Positions 15,528-25,189 of a stretch of 64,000 bases of DNA are shown in pieces (position 1 is the stretch's first letter; the number at the start of each line of letters is the position of its first letter). Location: assembly GCA_020632795.1 (NCBI GenBank), contig JACKEV010000011.1, positions 248,001 through 312,000 of the forward strand. The letters are read 5' to 3'. This DNA comes from Alphaproteobacteria bacterium. GTDB lineage: Bacteria; Myxococcota_A; UBA796; CAJQPC01. The notes below the pieces were generated by a model. The model saw only the letters and a list, made by a program, of their open reading frames with translations, was not told the DNA's origin and did not search any database. Both the position numbers and the translations under genes were made by a program.

Positions 15528-16587
15528 AGCCGCGCAGGATGCCGCCCGAGTAGATCGCGCTGGGGACCACCTCGCACTCCGCCCAGCAGCCGGCGCAGCG
15601 GTTCACCCAGGACCGCTGCGCCTTCGCGGCGTCCGAGGCCCACAGCTCCGCGAAGCGCTGGCGCCGCAGGTTGCCGGCGATCTGTGTGTTGAACTGGCAG
15701 GTGGGCACGTCCCCGTTGGGGAAGAGGCGCAAGTGGGTGCTCAAAGCGGCGCAGGGCGGGTTCAGGGGCTCGCGCTCGCTCCCCAGCAGCCGCTCGCGCA
15801 GGCCGCGCAGGTAGTAGCGCTTGGCGATGCGCTCGGGCAGCGGCAGGTTGGCGGTGTCCCGCTCCACCTCGTCGAGCAGGGTCGCGAGCTGGGCGGGGGT
15901 GAAGTCACCGTACGGCTTGAACCGGCCGATCTGGGAGCCGACGACCTGCTCGGATTGTGTGCTGTAGGTGGCGCTGGCGTTGTAGGCCAGCACCACCTGG
16001 TTGCGCACCCCCATCGGGGCCAGCCAGTCCCGCAGCCGTCTGTAGTGCTCCAGCCCCTGGGGGTCGACGACGGTCTGGTTCACCGCGACGCGCAGGCGCA
16101 GCGCCTCCCGGCGGGGGACCAGGGCGGCGAGGGTCTCGGTGGTGCGCCGCCAGGCGGTGTCCTGCCCCCGGATCTCATTGTGTCGCTCGCCGAAGCCGTC
16201 CACCGAGATCAGGAGTTGGAGCGGCGTGGTCTTGTCCCGCTGCTCGCAGAACTGCACGATGCGCCGGGTCAGGAAGCCGTTGGTGGTCACATGCAGCACG
16301 AACGGCCGCAGCCGCTCCTGGACGAGCCGCGCGATCCGGGGCAGGTCCCGCCGCACGAAGGGCTCGCCGCCCGTCAGGCGCACCGCGTCCATCGGCGGGA
16401 GCTGCGCGAAGATGTCCGCGTACTCGTCGACATCGAGATCATCGGCGGACTCCTTGCGCCAGGAGTCGCACATCACGCAGCGCGCGTTGCAGGTGAACGT
16501 GACGATGCAGGTGAGCAGCCGAGGCAGGCTGCGCCTACGCCGCCGGCTCCTGTACACCAGCGGGAACAGCGACAGGGCGCGCCGCAT
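15454..16587 (-). CDS. radical SAM protein with SPASM-like C-terminal cysteines
   Basis: 377 aa. The 4Fe-4S motif is CNARCVMC (Cys33, 37, 40). Typical radical SAM elements follow: RLTGGEPFVR, TTNGFL and LLISVDGFG. The C-terminal third carries more cysteines (PPCAAL, PTCQF, CAGCWAEC), suggesting an auxiliary cluster of the SPASM/twitch type, as in peptide- or sugar-modifying enzymes. An Arg-rich stretch (RSRRRRRS) precedes the motif. ATG at 16587 has GAGGAG 8 bases upstream and overlaps the glycosyltransferase gene by 53 bp. The last 24 codons overlap the convergent vWA gene. The substrate is unknown; context suggests a glycan or glycolipid. Confidence 0.8.
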   Translation of the reverse strand: MRRALSLFPLVYRSRRRRRSLPRLLTCIVTFTCNARCVMCDSWRKESADDLDVDEYADIFAQLPPMDAVRLTGGEPFVRRDLPRIARLVQERLRPFVLHVTTNGFLTRRIVQFCEQRDKTTPLQLLISVDGFGERHNEIRGQDTAWRRTTETLAALVPRREALRLRVAVNQTVVDPQGLEHYRRLRDWLAPMGVRNQVVLAYNASATYSTQSEQVVGSQIGRFKPYGDFTPAQLATLLDEVERDTANLPLPERIAKRYYLRGLRERLLGSEREPLNPPCAALSTHLRLFPNGDVPTCQFNTQIAGNLRRQRFAELWASDAAKAQRSWVNRCAGCWAECEVVPSAIYSGGILRGFTARRSPPAARGAPAPGTPGWSTG

Positions 16588-17671
16588 GGGGAACTCCTCG
16601 GGCAGACAGGGGCAGGTTGGCTTCGATGCGGTCAACGGCGTCCTGGTTCCCGGCGACCCCGAGCGGATCCATCGTGACCCGCAGCGCCTCCAGATCCCGC
16701 ACGAACCGGCGCAGGGCCAGGGAGTCGACGCGGTCGATGGGGGCGGTCATGCCCCAAGGGCTGCGCGCGATGAACCAGGCGTTGATCATCTGCTCGTGGT
16801 TGCCGCCCTCGGGCATGGCGAACACGGGCTTGCGCAGGTGGAGCGCCTCGCCGATGAGCTGGTTGCCCGCGGTACAGACGAGGCCCCGGCAGGTGGCCAG
16901 GTCCTCCAGGAAGCCGTCGATGGAGACCGGGCAGAACTGCACCCGCCCCTCGTCTCGCCGCTCCCCCAGGCCATAGATGCGGATGGGCAGGCCGGTCCCC
17001 CGCAGGGCGTCCAGCAGGGACTGTGGCGCGTGGCGACGCACGTAGACGAGCAGGTGGTCGTGGACCTCGGGCCGGGTGTCGAGCACCTCGGGGCGCAGCA
17101 GCACGCCGATGGGGACCACGCGCTCCTGGCCTCGGCGGGGGCCCGGCCAGAAGAACGAGGACACCACCTGCTCCACCTCGCCACCGTGCCACATGCCCAC
17201 GAAGGGCCGCAGGAAGGCCACCCAGGCCCGGAGCTGCACCGGCAGGGCGCTCAGGTCGGCCGCCGTCAGGACGTGCTGGTGGTCGACGCTCATGAAGGGC
17301 AGGCCGATGCGGCAGGCGGCGCGGGGCATCGCGGGCTCGAAGTCGGTGACCAGCAGGTCGGGGGCCAGGTGCTCAAGGGTGCGGCCCAGAGACGCGCTCA
17401 GCTTGTCCAGGCGGGCCATGAAGGGGACCGCGCCGGAGAAGGTCCGTGCGTAATCCACGCTGCGGTCGGCGCGGTAGGCCCACGCCACGCCGGGGATGGC
17501 GTGGACCTCGACCTCTGTGTCGGTGTAGGAGGCGCGCAGCAACTCCAGGGCCTGCCCGGAGGTGAACAGCGTGACGCGGTGTCCCCGGTCACGCAGGAGC
17601 TCGACGATGGCGCGGCCGCGGGTGGCGTGGCCGCGCCCCTCTCCCTGGATGGCGTAGCAGATGTGGGCCAT
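16535..17671 (-). CDS. GT-B glycosyltransferase (Glyco_trans_1_3 / GT28-like)
   Basis: 378 aa. The N-terminus ICYAIQGEGRGHATRG is the acceptor-side glycine loop with the GHxxR pattern of this family, and the donor side has TAGNQLIGEALHLRKPVFA followed by EGGNHEQ, typical of nucleotide-sugar-binding GT-B enzymes. It should transfer a sugar, probably made by the epimerase encoded 9 bp upstream, to a lipid or other acceptor. The start has GAGG seven bases upstream. Cytoplasmic or membrane-peripheral; no transmembrane helix. It overlaps the following radical SAM gene, which indicates one transcript. Confidence 0.8.
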   Translation of the reverse strand: MAHICYAIQGEGRGHATRGRAIVELLRDRGHRVTLFTSGQALELLRASYTDTEVEVHAIPGVAWAYRADRSVDYARTFSGAVPFMARLDKLSASLGRTLEHLAPDLLVTDFEPAMPRAACRIGLPFMSVDHQHVLTAADLSALPVQLRAWVAFLRPFVGMWHGGEVEQVVSSFFWPGPRRGQERVVPIGVLLRPEVLDTRPEVHDHLLVYVRRHAPQSLLDALRGTGLPIRIYGLGERRDEGRVQFCPVSIDGFLEDLATCRGLVCTAGNQLIGEALHLRKPVFAMPEGGNHEQMINAWFIARSPWGMTAPIDRVDSLALRRFVRDLEALRVTMDPLGVAGNQDAVDRIEANLPLSARGVPHAARPVAVPAGVQEPAA

Positions 17672-17680
17672 GAGGATCCT

Positions 17681-18667
17681 CTACAGACGTGCGGCGAGCG
17701 GGGGCCGCGTTGGGCGGGGGGTCCGGGCGCCGAGCCAACGCACGAAGCGGCGCAGCCCCACGTCCAGCGGGGTGGTCGGGCGGTAGTCGAGCAGGGCCTC
17801 CGCGCGGGAGACGTCCGCGCAGGTCCGAGGCACATCCCCGGGCTGATCGCCGGAGCGCGTCACCAACGGCGCGCAGCCGGTGGCCTGACCGATCTTCCGG
17901 ATCAGCGTGTCCAGGCGGACGGGCTCGGCGTTGCCGAGGTTGAGCACGCAGTGGCCCAGCGGGCGGTCAACGGCGGACACCACACCCGCGACGATGTCGT
18001 CCACGAACGTGTAGTCCCGCTCCGAGCTGCCGTCCCCGAACATGGTGATGGGCTCGCCAGCCCGGACGCGCTCGCAGAAGATGCGGATGGCCATGTCGGG
18101 GCGCTGCCGGGGTCCGTACACCGTGAAGAAGCGCAGGCAGGTGGCCTGGATGCCATACAGATGATGCCAGGTGGCCGTCAGCAGCTCCCCGGCGCGCTTG
18201 GTCGCGGCGTAGGGGCTCGCTGGAACGTCAACGACATCGGACTCCTTGAAGGTCCCACTCCCGCGCGCCCCGTAGACCGAGGAGGATGACGCGAAGACCA
18301 GCCGGTCCAGGCCGTGGTCCCGCATGGCCTCCAGGAGGGTGGTCGTGCCGCGCAGGTTGACGTCGATGTAGCTGTGCGGGTCGACCAGGGAGGGCCGCAC
18401 CCCTGCCCGCGCGGCCAGGTGCACCACCACGTCCGGCCGATCGGTGGTGAACAGGTGGGCGAGCAGGGCCGCGTCCCGGATGTCCCCCCGCACCAGCCGG
18501 TAGCCGGGGTGCGCCAGGGCCTCACGCACGTTCTCGGCCTTGAGCGCCGGGTCGTAGCCGAAGTCAAAGGCGTCGAGGACCGTGACCCGGTCGCCTCGGG
18601 CCAGCAGGGCCTCCGCGGTGTGGGAGCCGATGAAGCCTGCGCCGCCGGTGATCAGGACGTGGAGCAT
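17681..18667 (-). CDS. NAD-dependent nucleotide-sugar epimerase (SDR family)
   Basis: 328 aa, standard length. It has the Rossmann loop GGAGFIGSH (8-16), the catalytic SSSSVYG segment, Tyr153-x3-Lys157 in SPYAATKRAGE, and the substrate-loop sequence RFFTVYGPRQRPDMAI typical of UDP-glucuronate 4-epimerase-like enzymes. It interconverts UDP- or other NDP-sugars; the exact sugar is not readable. It is the first gene of the epimerase-glycosyltransferase-radical SAM operon. ATG at 18667 is chosen because GGAGGT lies 6 bases upstream; that ribosome binding site is inside a strong hairpin (18675-18699). Confidence 0.85.
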   Translation of the reverse strand: MLHVLITGGAGFIGSHTAEALLARGDRVTVLDAFDFGYDPALKAENVREALAHPGYRLVRGDIRDAALLAHLFTTDRPDVVVHLAARAGVRPSLVDPHSYIDVNLRGTTTLLEAMRDHGLDRLVFASSSSVYGARGSGTFKESDVVDVPASPYAATKRAGELLTATWHHLYGIQATCLRFFTVYGPRQRPDMAIRIFCERVRAGEPITMFGDGSSERDYTFVDDIVAGVVSAVDRPLGHCVLNLGNAEPVRLDTLIRKIGQATGCAPLVTRSGDQPGDVPRTCADVSRAEALLDYRPTTPLDVGLRRFVRWLGARTPRPTRPPLAARL

Positions 18668-18674
18668 CCGTGTA

Positions 18675-18699
18675 CCTCCGCCCGCCGACTCGGCGGAGG
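18675..18699 (-). promoter_or_regulatory. hairpin that would sequester the epimerase ribosome binding site
   Basis: CCTCCGCC (18675-18682) and GGCGGAGG (18692-18699) form a perfect 8 bp all-but-one-GC stem with a 9-base loop. In the minus-strand mRNA the 3' arm contains the GGAGG of the epimerase, six bases before its ATG, so folding would hide the ribosome binding site. A smaller competing dyad (GCCGA-C-TCGGC, 18684-18694) lies within the loop side. Confidence 0.45.
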
Positions 18700-18814
18700 C
18701 CACCATAAGCGCCAGAGCCCTGGAATCCGGGCGTCTGCGCGGGGATTGTCACCGCTGGCCGCAACTCGCGACCCGAGCGACGCTCCGCGGCCGGATGTGA
18801 CGGAGCCCGGTCGC

Positions 18815-19828
<1,014 letters not shown>

Positions 19829-22800
19829 CGACTCCTCCATGAAACACGAGATCGAGATCGTCGCGGCTCAGGCTCCCCACGTCCAGCCGGTCGTCCTCCA
19901 GCGCCGCCGAGAACAGCGCGCGCTTGCGCTCCTGCAGGGCCAGGATGCGCTCCTCGACCGTGCCCCGGGCGACCAGGCGGTAGACGGTGACGGGGCGGGT
20001 CTGGCCGATGCGGTGGGCGCGATCGGTGGCCTGGTCCTCGGCGGCGGGGTTCCACCACGGGTCGAGGTGGAAGACGTGGTCGGCGCCGGTCAGGTTGAGG
20101 CCCGTGCCCCCGGCCTTGAGGCTGATCAGGAAGACCGGCGGGCCGTCGGGGTCGTTCCAGCGGTCGACCAGGGCGCCCCGGTTGCGGGTGTCGCCGCGCA
20201 GCAGGAGGTAGGGCCAGCCCCGGGCCTCCAGACGACCGGAGACCCGCTCCAGCAGGCTGGGCCACTGGGAGAAGACGAGGCTGCGGTGCCCGTCGGCGAC
20301 CGCGCTCTCCAGGGTCTCCATCAGCAGATCGAGCTTCGCGGAGCCGCGGACGTCGCGGGCCTCCTCGAAGGGCAGCAGCCCGGGGTGGCAGCAGGCCTGG
20401 CGCAGCCGGGTGAGGGCCTCGAGGATGTGGAGCTTGGAGAGGGCCTCGCCGCGCTCGGCGATCGAGGCCTCGACGCTGGCCTGGTAGGTGGCGCGGACCC
20501 GCTCGTACAGGTCGCGCTGGGCGGGGGGCAGCTCGCAGCGCAGCACCTGCTCCTGGCGGGGGGGCAGCTCGGCGGCGACCTCGCGCTTGAGGCGCCGCAG
20601 CACGAAGGGCCGGATGCGACGGCGCAGCTCGGCGAGGGCCTCGGGGTCGGCCTGGCGCTGGATGGGGGCGACGAAGCGCCGCTGGAAGGCCGCCCGGGAG
20701 CCGAAGAAGCCGGGCATGAGGAACTGGAAGATGCTGCGCAGCTCCAGCAGGTCGTTCTCCAGGGGCGTGCCGGTGAGGGCGACGCGGTGGTCGGCGTCGA
20801 GGGCGCAGGCCGCGCGGGTGACCTTGCTGGCGGGGTTCTTGATGGCCTGGGCCTCGTCGAGGATGACGTGGCGCCAGCGGGTCTCGGCGAGCGCCGCGCC
20901 GTCGAGGCGCAGCAGGCCGTAGGTGGTGATGATCACGTCGGCGTCGGCGAAGTCGGCGCGACGGTCGGGGCCGTGGAACAGGCGCACCCGCAGGCCGGGG
21001 GCGAAGCGGGCGCACTCCCGCGCCCAGTTGTCGACCACCGAGGTGGGCGCGACCACCAGCGAGGGGGCCTCGCCCGCGCCGTCCAGCAGCAGGGCGATGG
21101 CCTGGAGGGTCTTGCCGAGGCCCATGTCGTCGGCCAGGCAGGCCCCCAGCCCGTGCTCGCGCATGAACGCGAGCCAGCGGAAGCCGAGGCGCTGGTAGGG
21201 CCGCAGGGTGGCGTTCAGGCCGGCGGGGACCGGGCGCTCGGGGACCCCGCCGTGCTCCTCCAGAGCGTCGGCCAGGGCGCGCCAGGGCCCGATGTCCCCC
21301 TCGGCCTCGTCCAGCAGGGGGGCGGCCAGAGGCAGGGCCTGGGCGCCGAGGCCCTCGCGGCGGACCCGGCGGATGTCCTCGATCTGGGCCAGGCGCCAGG
21401 CGTGGCGGGCCAGCCAGGCCTCGGGCAGCTTCGCCAGGCTGCCGTCGGGCAGGCGCAGGTAGGGCCGCCCGGCGAGCCAGCTCTCCAGCACCTCACGGGC
21501 GCCCAGCTCCTGGTCCCCCAGGCCGAAGCCGACCCGCAGGTCGAACCAGTCCAGGCCCGAGGGCACCCGGACCCGGGGCTCGAGGGTGCCGCGCAGGCGG
21601 TTGGCGATGAGCGAGTCCTGGCCGAACACCGCGAAGCGCCGGGCCAGCTCGGGCAGCCGCTCGGCCAGGAAGTCCAGGGCGGCGTCGCCGGAGAAGCGGG
21701 CCGGCAGGCCCTCGGGGAGCAGCTCCCGCAGCGCGCGCTGCTCGGCGCGCTCCCAGGCGAGGTCGCGGCGGATCCAGGTGGGCTCGTCGCCCTCGACCGC
21801 GACCAGGGAGGCGGGGTCCTGCGGCGCGGCGAGCTGGGGTTGGTTGTCCCACCAGTAGGCGTAGCGGAGGTCCACGACCAGCTCGCGGCGGACCTCGTCC
21901 AGCACCACCCGGGCCTCGCGGTCGTCGGCGTCGAAGACCGGCAGGTCTTCGGCGGCCTCGATCTCCACGGGCAGACCGCCCTCCAGGACGAAGCGCTGGA
22001 AGAACTCCGCCTGCCCGTCGGCCGGGATGACCGGGAGGGGCCGCCCCAGGGACGCCCGCAGCGTGTCCGGGAAGTCCGGGTCGAGGGGGCGCAGGGTGCC
22101 GTCGAGCATCAACAGGAAGCCGGAGCCCATGTCGACCACCCGCTGGACCGGCGGCGACCAGCGCAGGGCGAGGCCGCGATCCCCGCCTTCGCCGCAGATC
22201 TTCGGCCACACCGGGGCGCGCTGGACCCGCACGGGCTGCCCGCCCAGCCGCACGTCGTCCATGTCCGCCAGGCCCAGGACCACACGGTCAGCCAGCCGCT
22301 GCAGGATCTCGCGGCCCCGCCCGCTGATCGCCTGCCAGCGCCCTTTGTGCAAAGTCACTAATTCTTCACGCTCAGCGAGCAGCAGGTGAAGCTCCCGGTC
22401 GGCGTCCCGAAGGCCCCGCACCTGGCCCTGCAGGGCCTCCCAGCTCGCCGGGCAGCGCTGGGGCTTCAGGGGCAGGCGGTCCCGCTTGCCCAGGCGCATG
22501 ACCTCGCGCTCCACCGTCCACGCGAACAGCGGATCGGCGGCGCCAGGGTCGTGCACCAGCTCGTAGCGCAGCCAGCCCTCCCAGCGCTCGTCCCGGCCGG
22601 CCGTGGCGCCCCGCACCGCGCCGGGGGCGCCCAGCAGCGGGCGCAGGCGCAGCGCCCACACCGGCTGATGGAACCAGGAGCGCCCCTCGTCCAGCCGCCA
22701 GGCCACCGCCAGCAGCACCGCATGGACGTGCAGGCAGCCCAGCCGATCCCAGGCCGGGCAGGAGCAGCCGAACTGGCTGCGGCCGAGGGGCTCGTCGCGG

Positions 22801-23066
22801 TAGCCGTAGTAGCGCACGGTCTGACCGTCGACGGCCCAGCGGGCCCGCCAGCCGCTGGCGAGGGTCTCGATCTGCGGGACGAGCCCGGCGATCTGCGCCG
22901 CCGCGCCGCCGTCGACGGTCACGTCGAACAACAGCTCCAGCAACGCGGAGACCCGCGCGGGCTCAAGCAGCTCGGCGGGGGGGAGTCCGGGGGTCGGCGG
23001 GAGGGGCGCGGTCATACCCGCAAACCCCGTAACCCACCGGATCCGCCTGACACAGAGAAGTTTCCG

Positions 23067-25106
23067 TCACCGCCGCGCGGCGCGATCGATGAGCGTCAGC
23101 AGCTCCGCCTCCCGGGCGACCCCGGGGCGGACCGCGTCCTCGGCCAGGTCGCGCACCTGCGCCCAGCTCAACTCCAAGACATGGGGCGAACCCCGCAGCT
23201 TCTCGGCGAAGGCCGCGACCGCCGCCGCCAGGCGGTAGCTGCGGGAGGCCTCCTGCCACTCGGACCGCATGTTGCTGCGCTGGAACACCGTGCTCCACTC
23301 CTTCGCGGGGGCGTCGGGGCCCGGCGGCTTCGCCCGGAGGCGCACAGTCGCCAGCTCGGCCGCCGGGCGGTCCTTGAGCACCAGCTCGTAGACCGCGGTG
23401 ACGCTGTGCCCGGAGCCGATCTCCCCCGCGTCGACCGCGTCCACGCGGAAGTCCCGGTCGGCGATGTCCCGGTTCTCGTACCCCACCAGGCGGTACGCGA
23501 TGACCGCCTGCGGGTTGAACTCCACCTGGATCTTCACGTCCCGGGCGATGGTCAGCGCGGTGCGGGTGAGGCCCTCCACGAACACCGCGCGGGCCTCCTG
23601 GAGGCTGTCGATGTAGCTGTAGTTGCCGTCGCCCTTGTTGGCGAGCTGCTCCATCATGACGTCCTGGTAGTTGCCCATGCCGAAGCCCACGGTGGACAGG
23701 GTGATGCCCCGCTGACTGTAGGCGGTGATGGTCCGGAGGATGCCCTCGTGGCTGGTGTGCCCGATGTTGGCGTCCCCGTCGCTCAGCACGATGACCCGGT
23801 TCTCGGCGCCGGGCACGTAGCCCTGCATGGCCAGGTCGTAGGCCAGCTCCACGCCGGAGCCCATCGCGGTGCCGCCGCCGGTCTGCAGGCGGCGGATGGC
23901 GTCCTGGATGGTGTACTTGTTCAGCGCGGAGGTCGGCTCCAGCACCACCTCGGTGCGCCCGGCGTAGGTCACCACCGCGACGCTGTCCTCGGGGCCGAGC
24001 TGATCCACGAGCAGGCTGAGGCTCTCCCGCACCAGGCCGATCTTGTCGAAGCTGGACATCGAGCCGCTCACGTCCACCAGGAAGGTCAGGCGCAGCGGCG
24101 GGCGCTCGGCGGCCGGGACCTCGCGGCCCTGCACCCCGACCCGCAGCAGGTGGCGGTCTGTGCGCCATGGGCTGGGTGCGGCCTCCAGGTGAACCGCGAA
24201 GGGGGCGCCGCTGTCCGCCGGAGGGCGGGCGTAGCCGTAGTCGAAGGCGTTGACGAACTCCTCCACGCGGACGGCGGAGGGCGGCACGGGCATGCCGTCC
24301 TGGAGCTTGCGGCGCACGATGGCGTAGCTGGCGGTGTCCACGTCCACGGCGAAGGTGGACAGACGGTCTTGCTCCACCAGGACCATCTCGTTGACCCCGT
24401 AGTCGACGTAGCGCTCGGCGCTGGCACTCTCCCGCAGCGCCGGGGGGCTGGCCCCCACCCGCGTGGACGGCGCCCCCGTTCGCAGGGGCGACCCGCTGGA
24501 GGAGGCGATGGCCTCCACCCGGAGGTCGCCGATGCTGGCGTCTCCGTGGGACCGCCGGCCCTGCCCCTCGCGGACCGTCATGTTCGCCGAGCCGACCTCC
24601 GCCCCCTGCACGCGGGATAGCGCTTCGTCCAGGGACCGGGCTGAGGCGTCCTGGTCCGAGAAGATGTCCTCCGCTGTGCTCCCCTCCCCTCGGGTGCCGA
24701 TGAGCGCCAGCAGCAGCTTGGACTCCTGCTGGACCTGCTCGGGGCTGGGCGGCGCGGCGGGCTCGGTCTCAGGCCCGGCCCCGGTGGCCTCGGGGACCTC
24801 CTCGTGCGTCAAGGCCTCGGCGGGCTTCTCCACGGGCTTCGAGGGTGGCGGCCAGACCACGCCCTTCGCGCTCGGGGGCGTCGGGTCCTCCGAGCGCTCG
24901 AGCAGGACCTCCACGAAGCGAGCCGGGATCTCCATGACCTCGATGGGCTCGGGCTCAGGGAACACACCCACGGCGACGCCGACCCCCGCCAGGGCCACCC
25001 CGGCGAGGGTCAGCAACGCGGCCCCGCCCACGAGGGTCACGGCGAGGCGGGGGTCCGGGCGAGGGCCACTCGAATCGGGCAGAGGTCTCTCTTCGCGCGA
25101 GGGCAT
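23067..25106 (-). CDS. membrane-anchored vWA protein, YfbK-type (paralogue 1)
   Basis: 679 aa. A transmembrane helix (LAVTLVGGAALLTLAGVALAG, shortened here, about residues 21-47) is followed by a long Pro/Glu-rich region, then the YfbK N-terminal module (NEMVLVEQDRLSTFAVDVD), a vWA domain with MIDAS FLVDVSGSMSS near 343, and the C-terminal DUF3520-like module (YENRDIADRDFR). Domain order matches E. coli YfbK. These proteins have a metal-binding vWA fold of unknown partner. It is 83 bp downstream of its close paralogue, with the same modules but a different linker, so the pair arose by tandem duplication. The start at 25106 is the ATG just before the membrane segment. Confidence 0.8.
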   Translation of the reverse strand: MPSREERPLPDSSGPRPDPRLAVTLVGGAALLTLAGVALAGVGVAVGVFPEPEPIEVMEIPARFVEVLLERSEDPTPPSAKGVVWPPPSKPVEKPAEALTHEEVPEATGAGPETEPAAPPSPEQVQQESKLLLALIGTRGEGSTAEDIFSDQDASARSLDEALSRVQGAEVGSANMTVREGQGRRSHGDASIGDLRVEAIASSSGSPLRTGAPSTRVGASPPALRESASAERYVDYGVNEMVLVEQDRLSTFAVDVDTASYAIVRRKLQDGMPVPPSAVRVEEFVNAFDYGYARPPADSGAPFAVHLEAAPSPWRTDRHLLRVGVQGREVPAAERPPLRLTFLVDVSGSMSSFDKIGLVRESLSLLVDQLGPEDSVAVVTYAGRTEVVLEPTSALNKYTIQDAIRRLQTGGGTAMGSGVELAYDLAMQGYVPGAENRVIVLSDGDANIGHTSHEGILRTITAYSQRGITLSTVGFGMGNYQDVMMEQLANKGDGNYSYIDSLQEARAVFVEGLTRTALTIARDVKIQVEFNPQAVIAYRLVGYENRDIADRDFRVDAVDAGEIGSGHSVTAVYELVLKDRPAAELATVRLRAKPPGPDAPAKEWSTVFQRSNMRSEWQEASRSYRLAAAVAAFAEKLRGSPHVLELSWAQVRDLAEDAVRPGVAREAELLTLIDRAARR

Positions 25107-25189
25107 GCGCGTTCTCCGAAGGTCAGGTGCGGGGGGACTTCCCCGCGAGCTGCCCTTCGGGACAACGCGCCCCGGCTGCGGTTCCGGAC

